This document shows, in pieces, positions 57,131 to 64,000 of a DNA stretch of 64,000 nucleotides. The notes beneath the pieces are model-generated. The model saw only the letters and a program-made list of their open reading frames with translations. It had not been told where the DNA came from and made no database searches. Positions within the stretch are counted from its first letter, which is position 1; the number at the start of each line of letters is the position of its first letter. Source of the DNA: CADEFX01 sp050260355. Its GTDB lineage: Bacteria > Pseudomonadota > Alphaproteobacteria > Rhizobiales > Hyphomicrobiaceae. The position numbers and the translations under genes were made by a program. The stretch spans positions 32,097 through 96,096 of the forward strand of contig JBLNBZ010000103.1 in assembly GCA_050260355.1 (NCBI GenBank). Direction: 5' to 3'.

Positions 57131-58351
57131 TCACGCCTCCGCGTACATGCGCCCGGGGTTCAAGATCCCGGCGGGATCGAACACCGACTTCAGGCCACGA
57201 CTGATCTCGGCCACGCGCTGTTCCAGTGGCTGGAACACCTCGACCGCCGCACGGACGGCGGGCGCGGCGCGAATGAGCGTCGCGTGCCCGCCATGCGTTG
57301 CCATGACACGGCGGATATCGGCAGCACCGGCGTCGGCTGTCGGCAGCACCTCGGCCCAGATCAGACCGCCTGACCAGTCGTAGAACGCCTGGCACTCCAT
57401 GTAGCGCGTGATGGCGGCGACCACCTTCGGTCCCGACTTGGGCGCCGTCGAGATACGCCACAGAGGCGCGTCACTGTCCTGCAGGATGGAGAGCTGCCGC
57501 AGCTCGTCCCAGAAGGCCAGCGAGCTCCTGTGATCGAGCTCGTGGATCTCACCGTAAGGCTTGAGCTCCTCCTTGAGGCGCTGCAGCCGATAGGCGACTG
57601 AGCGCGAGAAATTCTCGAGCCGCAGCGCCGTCACCGCCTTGTGCTGCGCCCGCGTGCTGGCGTGCCAGAGCCGCGCCGACAGCGGCTGCTGCAGATGGAC
57701 TGCTCCGGAGACCTCATAGGGCGTGCCCATGGCGGTGCACAGCACCTCGATGGCGATCTCGTCCGCAAGGCCGAACATGACGAGGCTCGCGGTCTCCTCG
57801 GGCAGCGGCATGACCTTGAACGTGACCTCGGTCAGAACCGCGAGCGTGCCCCAGCTCCCCGACAGCCCGCGCGTCAGGTCATAGCCGGTCACGTTCTTCA
57901 TCACGCGACCGCCGGCCCGGAACGGCTGGCCCGCGCCCGAGACCGCGACCAGCCCCAGCGCATGATCGCGCGCGCCGCCGCTGGCGATCCGCCGCGCTCC
58001 GGAAATGTTGGTCGCCAACACGCCGCCGATCGTCGCATGCCCGGGCTCCACGCCCAGCACCGGCCCGAGATCGACCGGCTCGAACGCCAGCATCTGACCC
58101 TGTCGCGCCAGCTCCGCCTCCACGCGCGCCAATGGCGTGCCGGCTCGCGCCGACAGCACAAGCTCCGTGGGCTCGTACAGGGAGATGCCCGACATCGACC
58201 CCATCGACAGGGTGACGGCGGCCTGTGTCGGCCGGCCAACGGCACGCTTGGAGCCCGCCCCCATGATCTCGACGGGCGTACGATTCCTGCTGGCGTCGCT
58301 GAGCAGCTGCTGCAGCTCGCGCTCGGTCGCCGGTCTCACGATCTGCTGCAC
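57131..58351 (-). CDS. glcE: Glycolate oxidase FAD-binding subunit
   Basis: A 406-residue flavoprotein subunit. The FAD-binding region has VEIMGAGSKRAVGRP, LSARAGTPLARVEAELA, GPVLGVEPGHATIGGVLATN and VMKNVTGYDLTRGLSGSWGT. The start is GTG at 58351, six bases after AAGGAG; longer in-frame extensions overlap glcD and are not family-like. The 56-base gap before glcF and 11-base gap after glcD place it in the operon. Confidence 0.94.
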   Translation of the reverse strand: MQQIVRPATERELQQLLSDASRNRTPVEIMGAGSKRAVGRPTQAAVTLSMGSMSGISLYEPTELVLSARAGTPLARVEAELARQGQMLAFEPVDLGPVLGVEPGHATIGGVLATNISGARRIASGGARDHALGLVAVSGAGQPFRAGGRVMKNVTGYDLTRGLSGSWGTLAVLTEVTFKVMPLPEETASLVMFGLADEIAIEVLCTAMGTPYEVSGAVHLQQPLSARLWHASTRAQHKAVTALRLENFSRSVAYRLQRLKEELKPYGEIHELDHRSSLAFWDELRQLSILQDSDAPLWRISTAPKSGPKVVAAITRYMECQAFYDWSGGLIWAEVLPTADAGAADIRRVMATHGGHATLIRAAPAVRAAVEVFQPLEQRVAEISRGLKSVFDPAGILNPGRMYAEA

Positions 58352-58362
58352 CGAAGGCTCCT

Positions 58363-59799
58363 TCAGCCGACCGCAGCTTCGCGGCCGTCGAGGGGGAACA
58401 CCTTGGCGGGGTTGAGGAGCCACTGCGGATCGAAGATCGACTTGATGCGCATCTGCAATGCCAACTCCTCGGGTGTGAACTGCACGCGCATCAGATCGCG
58501 CTTCTCCACGCCGACCCCGTGCTCGCCTGTCAGGCACCCGCCGACCTCCACGCACAGCTTGAGGATCTCGGCGCCGCACTGCTCGGCCCTTGCGACCTCG
58601 TCGGGCTTGTTTGCATCGTAGAGGACGAGGGGGTGCAGGTTGCCATCACCGGCGTGGAAGATGTTGGCCACGCGCAGCCCGTGGCGCTTGCAGATGGCGC
58701 TGATCTTCACCAGCACCTCGGGCAGCCAGCTGAGCGGTATGGTGCCATCCATGCAGTAGTAATCTGAGATACGGCCGATAGCGCCGAAGGCGGACTTGCG
58801 CCCCTTCCATATGGCGGCGCTCTGCGCCTCGCTCTCGCTCACGCGCATCGTCACCGGGTTGTGCGGACGCGCGATCTCGACAATGCGGCTCAGCAGATCG
58901 GAGATCTCGTCGGCCGAGCCCTCGACCTCCACGATCAACAACGCGTCGACGTTGAGCGGATAGCCCGCCTTGGCAAAGGCCTCGCACACCTCGATGGCGG
59001 GCTTATCCATGAACTCGATGGCCACCGGTATGATGCCGGAGGCGATGATGGCTGAAACGCACTGTCCCGCCGCCTCGCTTGAGGCGAACCCGAGCAGCAT
59101 CGGCCGTGCCGCCTCCGCCGCACGCAGGATGCGCACCGTCGCCTCGGTGACAATGCCAAACTGCCCCTCCGATCCGACCGCCAGACCGAGCAGATCGTAG
59201 CCCGGCTGGTCGAGATGCGCCCCGCCAATCTCCACGATGCTGCCGTCGATGAGCACCATCTTCAGGCCCAGCACGTTGTTGGTCGTCACGCCGTACTTGA
59301 GGCAATGCGCTCCGCCAGAATTCATGGCGATGTTGCCAGCCAGCGTGCAGGCGAGCTGACTCGACGGGTCCGGCGCATAGAAGAAGCCGCGCGGCTGCAC
59401 CGCTGCCGTGATGCCGAGATTGGTGATGCCGACTTGCAGCCGTGCCGTGCGGTTGGCGTAATCGACCTCCAGCACCTTGTTCATCCGCGAGACGCCGATC
59501 ACCACGGCGTCCTCCGAAGGCAGCGCGCCCCCGGAGAGGGACGTGCCGGCCCCCCTGGCGACCACCTTGATGGCGTTGTCATGGCAATACTTCAGCGCCC
59601 GCGATACCTGCTCCGTCGAGCGCGGCAACAGCACGACGAGCGGCATGGCGCGGTAGGCCGTCAAGCCATCGGTCTCGAAGGTGCGGCGGCCGTCCTCGTC
59701 GGCCACCACCAGGTCGCTTCCCAAGAGGCGAACGAGATCTTTAACGATGATGTCGCGCCGCCCGATGACTTGTACGTCCGGTTCCGGCAGTGCGATCAT
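58363..59799 (-). CDS. glcD: Glycolate oxidase subunit GlcD
   Basis: The 478-residue catalytic FAD subunit of the glycolate/2-hydroxy-acid dehydrogenase. FAD-binding motifs are VVARGAGTSLSGGALP, QLACTLAGNIAMNSGGAHC and YDLLGLAVGSEGQFGIVTEA; the C-terminal cap has HAGDGNLHPLV and LTGEHGVGVEKRDLM. The start is the ATG at 59799 with AAGGAAG upstream. It is the first gene of the operon and faces a cytochrome c gene across a 242-base divergent gap that must hold both promoters. Confidence 0.95.
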   Translation of the reverse strand: MIALPEPDVQVIGRRDIIVKDLVRLLGSDLVVADEDGRRTFETDGLTAYRAMPLVVLLPRSTEQVSRALKYCHDNAIKVVARGAGTSLSGGALPSEDAVVIGVSRMNKVLEVDYANRTARLQVGITNLGITAAVQPRGFFYAPDPSSQLACTLAGNIAMNSGGAHCLKYGVTTNNVLGLKMVLIDGSIVEIGGAHLDQPGYDLLGLAVGSEGQFGIVTEATVRILRAAEAARPMLLGFASSEAAGQCVSAIIASGIIPVAIEFMDKPAIEVCEAFAKAGYPLNVDALLIVEVEGSADEISDLLSRIVEIARPHNPVTMRVSESEAQSAAIWKGRKSAFGAIGRISDYYCMDGTIPLSWLPEVLVKISAICKRHGLRVANIFHAGDGNLHPLVLYDANKPDEVARAEQCGAEILKLCVEVGGCLTGEHGVGVEKRDLMRVQFTPEELALQMRIKSIFDPQWLLNPAKVFPLDGREAAVG

Positions 59800-60041
59800 G
59801 TCTTGCTTCCTTCCTTGCGCATTCGACGCAGGCCGGCCGAGATTTCGGCGCACGGTCTCACGACGAAGTGATGACGCACAGCATAGCACAGGAGCTACCT
59901 GTCGCGGCGCCAAACCGCGTGAAAATCTGGTAGCAACCCTCGCAGCTGCAGCACATGGTCGCGCAGCTCGGAATGCGGCTCGCGGCCGTAGTCTGACGAT
60001 GCCACATACGCCTTGCTGTGTTTGCCCTAATGGAGCTTCGG

Positions 60042-60437
60042 ATGGATCGCAAAATTGGCATGGCTCTGTTTCTGCTCGCCGGCCTGGTGCCGTGGAGCGG
60101 TGCAACGGCGGCTGATGGCAACGCCCAAAACGGCGCCGAGGTGTTCAAGAAATGCCGCGCCTGCCACGACGTCGGCCCCAACGCAAAGAACAAGGTCGGT
60201 CCCGTGCTCAACGGGCTGTTCGGTCGCAAGGCCGGAACCATCCCGGGCTTCAAGTACTCCGACGCCAACAAGAAGGCCGGCGAGAACGGCTGGGTCTGGA
60301 CCGAAGAGAAGATGATGACCTATCTCGAGGATCCGCACGATGCCATGCCAGGCAATCGCATGGCCTTTGCCGGGCTCAAGGACCCGCAGGACCGCGCCGA
60401 TCTCATCGCCTACCTGAAGACCTTTTCGGCCAAGTGA
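60042..60437 (+). CDS. Class I soluble cytochrome c
   Basis: A 131-residue periplasmic haem protein. The signal peptide (about 1-24) is followed by the haem-binding CRACH near residue 42 and the PGFKYSDANKKAGENGWVW segment typical of cytochrome c2-like proteins. The axial Met is in GNRMAFAGLKDPQDRADLIA near 107. The ATG at 60042 has GGAG at good spacing. Divergent from glcDEF and upstream of lutABC, it could accept electrons from their oxidation of glycolate or lactate. That link is inference. Confidence 0.93.
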   Translation: MDRKIGMALFLLAGLVPWSGATAADGNAQNGAEVFKKCRACHDVGPNAKNKVGPVLNGLFGRKAGTIPGFKYSDANKKAGENGWVWTEEKMMTYLEDPHDAMPGNRMAFAGLKDPQDRADLIAYLKTFSAK

Positions 60438-60515
60438 TCTTGGCAACCATGCAAGCGGGCGCGCAGCGTGCTAGAAGGTGCCACCATCATCCTTGCCGAG
60501 CCCCAAGCCTGCTGC

Positions 60516-61289
60516 ATGAACAGTCAATCTCCTGATCGGCCGCGCGTGGCGCTGTTCGCCACCTGCCTCGTCGATTTCTTCCGCCCCTCGGTCGGATTCG
60601 CCGCGGCCAAGCTGATCGAGGCTGCCGGATGCAGCGTCGACGTGCCGGCCGGCCAGACCTGCTGCGGCCAGCCAGCCTACAACTCCGGGGACAAGTCGAC
60701 CGCCGCAGATCTCGCCCGGCAGACAATCGCGGTGCTCGAATCGTTCGATTACGTCGTGGTGCCGTCAGGCTCCTGCGCCGGCATGCTAAAGGTGCACTAT
60801 CCGCACCTGCTCGCCGGCGATCCGGCATGGGGGCCGCGTGCCGAGGCGTTGGCGGCCAAGACGTTCGAGCTCGTGTCGTTTCTCGTCGACGTCCGCGGCA
60901 TGTCGCGCGTTTCGGCCCGCCTCAGCGCGCGGGCGACCTATCACGATAGCTGCTCGGGCCTGCGCGAGCTCGGCGTCAAGGCGCAGCCGCGCCAGCTGCT
61001 CGCCACGGTCGAGGGGCTTGATCTCGTGGAGATGAAGGATTGCGAGATCTGCTGCGGTTTCGGCGGCACGTTCTCGGTCAAGTTCCCCGAGATCTCCAAC
61101 GCCATCGTTGAAAAGAAGTGCGCCAACATCGACGAGGCCAAGGCGGACCTCCTGCTCGCCGGCGACATGGGCTGCCTGATGAACATGGCCGGGAAGCTGC
61201 GGCGCCAGGGGCGTCCGATCGCCGCGCGCCACGTCGCCGAGGTGCTCGCCGGGGAGCTAGCCGATCCGCCCATTGGCGCGCCGGCCTGA
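60516..61289 (+). CDS. lutA: Lactate utilization protein A
   Basis: A 257-residue subunit of the LutABC L-lactate dehydrogenase complex. Two CCG domains are visible: ATCLVDFFRPSVG with GQTCCGQPAYNSGD and SGSCAG, then HDSCSGLRELG with CEICCGFGGTF and MGCLMNMAGKL. The start is taken at the ATG at 60516; a longer start is possible. lutB begins nine bases after its stop. Confidence 0.94.
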   Translation: MNSQSPDRPRVALFATCLVDFFRPSVGFAAAKLIEAAGCSVDVPAGQTCCGQPAYNSGDKSTAADLARQTIAVLESFDYVVVPSGSCAGMLKVHYPHLLAGDPAWGPRAEALAAKTFELVSFLVDVRGMSRVSARLSARATYHDSCSGLRELGVKAQPRQLLATVEGLDLVEMKDCEICCGFGGTFSVKFPEISNAIVEKKCANIDEAKADLLLAGDMGCLMNMAGKLRRQGRPIAARHVAEVLAGELADPPIGAPA

Positions 61290-61298
61290 ACCCGTCCC

Positions 61299-62726
61299 AT
61301 GCACGCCACATCCGATACGTTCAAGGACAATGCCCGCAGCGCGCTTGCGGACGCGCAGCTCCAGCGCGCGCTCGCAGACCTCCCCGCCAGCTTCGTTGCC
61401 CGCCGCGCTGCCGCACGCGCCAAGCTGCCCGAGTTCGAGGCCTTGCGGGAGATCGGCCGCCAGATCAAGGATCACACGCTCGCGCATCTCGACCTCTACC
61501 TGGAGGCTTACGAGAAGAAGGTGATCGCCGCGGGTGGACACGTGCATTGGGCCGCCACAGCCGCCGATGCGCGCGAGATCATCCTGCAGATCTGCCGCGA
61601 CGCGGCCGCCAAGGTGGTCACCAAAGGCAAGTCGATGATATCCGAGGAGATCGGCCTCAACGCGCACCTGCAGGCGGCAGGGCTCGAGGTCGTGGAGACC
61701 GATCTCGGCGAGTATCTCGTGCAGATCCGCGGCGAGACGCCGAGCCACATCATCGCGCCCGCCATCCATCTGACACAGGATCAGGTCGAGGCCGACTTTC
61801 GGCGCCTGCACACCGCGCTCCCCAAGGACCGCGTGCTGGTCGAGGCAGCTCAGCTCGTTGGCGAGGCCCGCGAGATCCTGCGGCAAAAGTTCCTCGCCGC
61901 CGACGTTGGCATCACCGGCGCCAATTTCCTCGTCGCCGAGACCGGCTCCTCTGTCATCGTCACCAACGAAGGCAACGGCGACCTGACGCAATCGCTGCCG
62001 CGCGTGCATATCGTCGTCGCCTCGATCGAGAAGATGGTGCCAACGCTGGAGGACGTGAGCACGTTGCTGCGCCTGCTGGCGCGCTCGGCCACCGGCCAGG
62101 AGTTTTCGACCTACACGACGTTCTCGACCGGACCCCGGCGGCCTGACGATCCGGACGGACCCGAGGCCTATCACGTCGTGATCCTCGACAACGGCCGGTC
62201 CTCGATGCTGGGCACGCCGTTCCGCGAAGCCCTGCGCTGCATCCGCTGCGGGGCGTGCATGAACCATTGTCCGGTCTACGAGGCGATCGGCGGGCACGCC
62301 TACGGCTGGGTCTATCCGGGCCCGATCGGCTCCGTGCTGACACCACAGTTTCTGGGCATCGGCCAGGCTCGCAGCCTGCCCAACGCCTCGACATTCTGCG
62401 GCCGCTGCGAGGCCGTCTGCCCGGTGAAGATCCCGCTGCCCAACCTGTTGCGGCACTGGCGCGAGGTGGAGTTCGATCGGGCCGGCGGATCTTATCTGTA
62501 CAGGGCAGGCTTAGCCGCGTGGGCCTTCTTTGCCCGCCACCCGCGGCTCTATCATTCGGCGGCGCGCCTCGGCATTGCCGCGCTCGGTCTGCTCGGCCGA
62601 CGCAAGGGCGCGTTCCGGCGCCTCCCGCTTGCCGGCGGCTGGACACGGGGCCGCGACCTGCCGGCGCCACAGGGGCGCACGTTCCAGCAAATGTGGGCCG
62701 AGCACAAAGCGGGGCTCGACCGATGA
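61299..62726 (+). CDS. lutB: Lactate utilization protein B
   Basis: A 475-residue iron-sulfur subunit of LutABC. The N-terminal 290 residues form the LutB/LUD-type domain (KVVTKGKSMISEEIGLN, GANFLVAETGSSVIVTNEGN). Two 4Fe-4S clusters are bound by CIRCGACMNHCPVY and CGRCEAVCPVKIP near 305-370. The C-terminus has a short Leu/Ala-rich hydrophobic stretch. The ATG at 62723 of lutC overlaps its stop. Confidence 0.95.
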   Translation: MHATSDTFKDNARSALADAQLQRALADLPASFVARRAAARAKLPEFEALREIGRQIKDHTLAHLDLYLEAYEKKVIAAGGHVHWAATAADAREIILQICRDAAAKVVTKGKSMISEEIGLNAHLQAAGLEVVETDLGEYLVQIRGETPSHIIAPAIHLTQDQVEADFRRLHTALPKDRVLVEAAQLVGEAREILRQKFLAADVGITGANFLVAETGSSVIVTNEGNGDLTQSLPRVHIVVASIEKMVPTLEDVSTLLRLLARSATGQEFSTYTTFSTGPRRPDDPDGPEAYHVVILDNGRSSMLGTPFREALRCIRCGACMNHCPVYEAIGGHAYGWVYPGPIGSVLTPQFLGIGQARSLPNASTFCGRCEAVCPVKIPLPNLLRHWREVEFDRAGGSYLYRAGLAAWAFFARHPRLYHSAARLGIAALGLLGRRKGAFRRLPLAGGWTRGRDLPAPQGRTFQQMWAEHKAGLDR

Positions 62727-63427
62727 GCGACAATTCCACCCCGCGCGACCGCATTCTCGCCCGCATCCGCTCCGGGCTCGGCGCATCGGCCAACGACGGC
62801 GCGCGGCGCGCTACCGTCGAAAGCCGTCTTGCTGCTCACAAGCCACATCTGGTTCCGGAGCGTGCTGACAAGTCCGGCGCGGCATTGAAATCGCTTTTCC
62901 GCGAATTCCTGGAAGGCCAGTCGGCGACGGTGGTCGAGGTCGACGGCTCCGACGCCGTACCCTCGGCGATTGCCCAGTATCTGCGCGCCTCGAACCTCCC
63001 ACAGCGCGTGCGCGTGGGCGAGGACCGCTACCTCGCCCAACTGCCCTGGACCAAGGAGCCGGGGCTCGAGCGGCGGCGCGGCCGCGCCTCGGCCGACGAC
63101 GAGGTTGGCCTCAGCCACGCGGTCTCGGCCGTTGCCGAGACCGGTACCCTGGTGCTGGCCTCGGGGCCGGCCAACCCGGTTACGCTGACCTACCTGCCGG
63201 AGACCCATATCGTGGTCGTCAAAGCCGGCGACATCGTCGGGCCCTATGAAACCGCCTTCGAGCGGGCGCGATCCATCTTCGGCAGCGGTGTCATGCCGCG
63301 CACGCTGAATCTGGTTTCGGGCCCCTCCCGAACCGCTGACGTGGGCGGCCGGTTGGTGATGGGCGCCCATGGCCCCCGCCGCCTGTGCGTGATTATCGTC
63401 AACGAGCCGGCGGGTGGCGGTCCATAA
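62723..63427 (+). CDS. lutC: Lactate utilization protein C
   Basis: A 234-residue LUD-domain subunit completing LutABC. Diagnostic sequence is VGLSHAVSAVAETGTLVLAS, then TYLPETHIVVV and VSGPSRTADV. It overlaps lutB by four bases (ATGA). No lactate permease or LutR-type regulator is present near the three genes, so control and import are encoded elsewhere. Confidence 0.94.
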   Translation: MSDNSTPRDRILARIRSGLGASANDGARRATVESRLAAHKPHLVPERADKSGAALKSLFREFLEGQSATVVEVDGSDAVPSAIAQYLRASNLPQRVRVGEDRYLAQLPWTKEPGLERRRGRASADDEVGLSHAVSAVAETGTLVLASGPANPVTLTYLPETHIVVVKAGDIVGPYETAFERARSIFGSGVMPRTLNLVSGPSRTADVGGRLVMGAHGPRRLCVIIVNEPAGGGP

Positions 63428-63491
63428 GCCAAAGGCTCTGACGGCCCTGTCGCCTACCTGCTCCTTGCCTGCGGCCCGACCAGGCGCCTTC

Positions 63492-63767
63492 CTACTGCCT
63501 GCGCCGGGCCAGACACGCCTGCAGGCACTGCTGCAGCCGGGCGTTGCAGGAGGGGGAGCCCTTGCTCCTGATCATGCAGTCGCTGTGCTCCCTGCGGCAG
63601 GCGTCCGTGCAGGCTTCACCCTGCGTCCGCATCACGGCGCCGTCGCTTCGGGCCAACGCAGAGCTGTTCTCGCGCACGATCGGCTGCGCCCGCTCGAGGC
63701 CCACGGCACCAACGAGTGCGCCAGCCAGCGCGGCGCCAAAGACGAAGCTGCGGACCACGTCGAACAC
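63492..63767 (-). CDS. Small exported protein with a symmetric six-Cys pattern
   Basis: A 91-residue protein with an N-terminal signal sequence (SFVFGAALAGALVGAVG) and a short mature part. Its six Cys are spaced CX3C-X6-C-X9-C-X6-CX3C (ACTDAC, then SDC, SC, QC, QAC), a mirror-symmetric pattern. This suggests a helical hairpin closed by three disulfides, like twin-CX3C or CHCH-type proteins. The start codon is a GTG at 63767; shorter starts are possible. It is encoded tail-to-tail with lutC. No family is recognised with certainty. Confidence 0.65.
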   Translation of the reverse strand: MFDVVRSFVFGAALAGALVGAVGLERAQPIVRENSSALARSDGAVMRTQGEACTDACRREHSDCMIRSKGSPSCNARLQQCLQACLARRRQ

Positions 63768-64000
63768 TCCTCGCGACGAAGCTGGCTGTAACCTCGAGCC
63801 GGATTGCGGCCTGTCTCCGAGTTGTTCCCCGCCAGATTGCTATGGCCGGCGGCATGAACGCAAGCTGAACTGCCACGCCACTGTCGTTTGCTTTTTTGTG
63901 CAGCGTGCGGATATTAGGCGCAGAAGCGGGTGGGCGTTAATATCACGGGCCCTGGGGGGAATGGGGTGACGCGCGGCCCCGATGTTTTTGGCGCGGTGGG

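Overview
The window is GC-rich, densely coding bacterial chromosome, almost certainly from an alphaproteobacterium of the order Hyphomicrobiales (Rhizobiales). The evidence is a pleD-divK cell-cycle pair, the gene order pyrB-pyrC-plsY-dprA-topA-rnr-DUF983-NUDIX-rpmG, several small families typical of the order (DUF3572, DUF815, Mth938-like), and a dihydroorotase homologue of the metal-ligand-poor type found in this group. GTG starts are common. Because of the high GC content, long open frames run antisense to most genes; these were discarded. No rRNA, CRISPR array, insertion sequence or intact prophage was seen.

Layout. 1-505: start of mgtE (minus). 739-6697: a surface-polysaccharide block of two exported NodB-type deacetylases, an ABC-2 exporter (Wzm/Wzt type, with a C-terminal extension on the ATPase) and an unusual P-loop/methyltransferase fusion that may be a chain terminator. 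6733-9849: an accessory-looking stretch with a DUF2793 surface or tail-like protein, a broken LuxR-type regulator, a small basic protein and tRNA-Leu(GAG). 10040-22089: a housekeeping run (lipB, pyrB, pyrC-like, plsY, dprA, topA, rnr, DUF983, NUDIX, rpmG). 22756-24520: pleD and divK on the minus strand. 24711-29008: DUF3572, a ROK sugar kinase, an extensin-like protein whose domain is split by a low-complexity insert, and a CoxE-like VWA protein. 29021-36588: an AAA ATPase, a TauD-type dioxygenase, trmFO, a large secreted SGNH hydrolase, and two homologues of mitochondrial complex I assembly factors (NDUFAF6- and NDUFAF3-like). 36612-43752: secF, secD, yajC, a DUF815 ATPase, a LysM/M23 lipoprotein and surE. 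43900-51677: mixed metabolism (acylphosphatase, gamma-glutamyltransferase, pccA, a 3-hydroxyisobutyrate dehydrogenase-like enzyme, an uncharacterised duplicated protein, a sulfotransferase) plus an Hsp20 relic. 51882-53616: alanine dehydrogenase with a divergent but frameshifted Lrp/AsnC regulator. 53949-55714: a TauE/SafE permease and a metallophosphatase. 55716-63427: a 2-hydroxy-acid oxidation locus, glcDEF facing a cytochrome c and lutABC.

How the genes fit together. The 739-6697 block reads as deacetylation, terminal modification and ABC-driven export of one glycan. The 55716-63427 block holds two iron-sulfur oxidase systems (glycolate and L-lactate type) around a soluble c-type cytochrome, which suggests electrons may leave to a c-type chain. 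SecDF-YajC sits beside proteins related to inner-membrane complex assembly. Three loci (LuxR at about 8470, Hsp20 at about 46419, Lrp at about 53265) carry small indels that break otherwise recognisable genes; real decay and assembly error cannot be told apart from the sequence alone.
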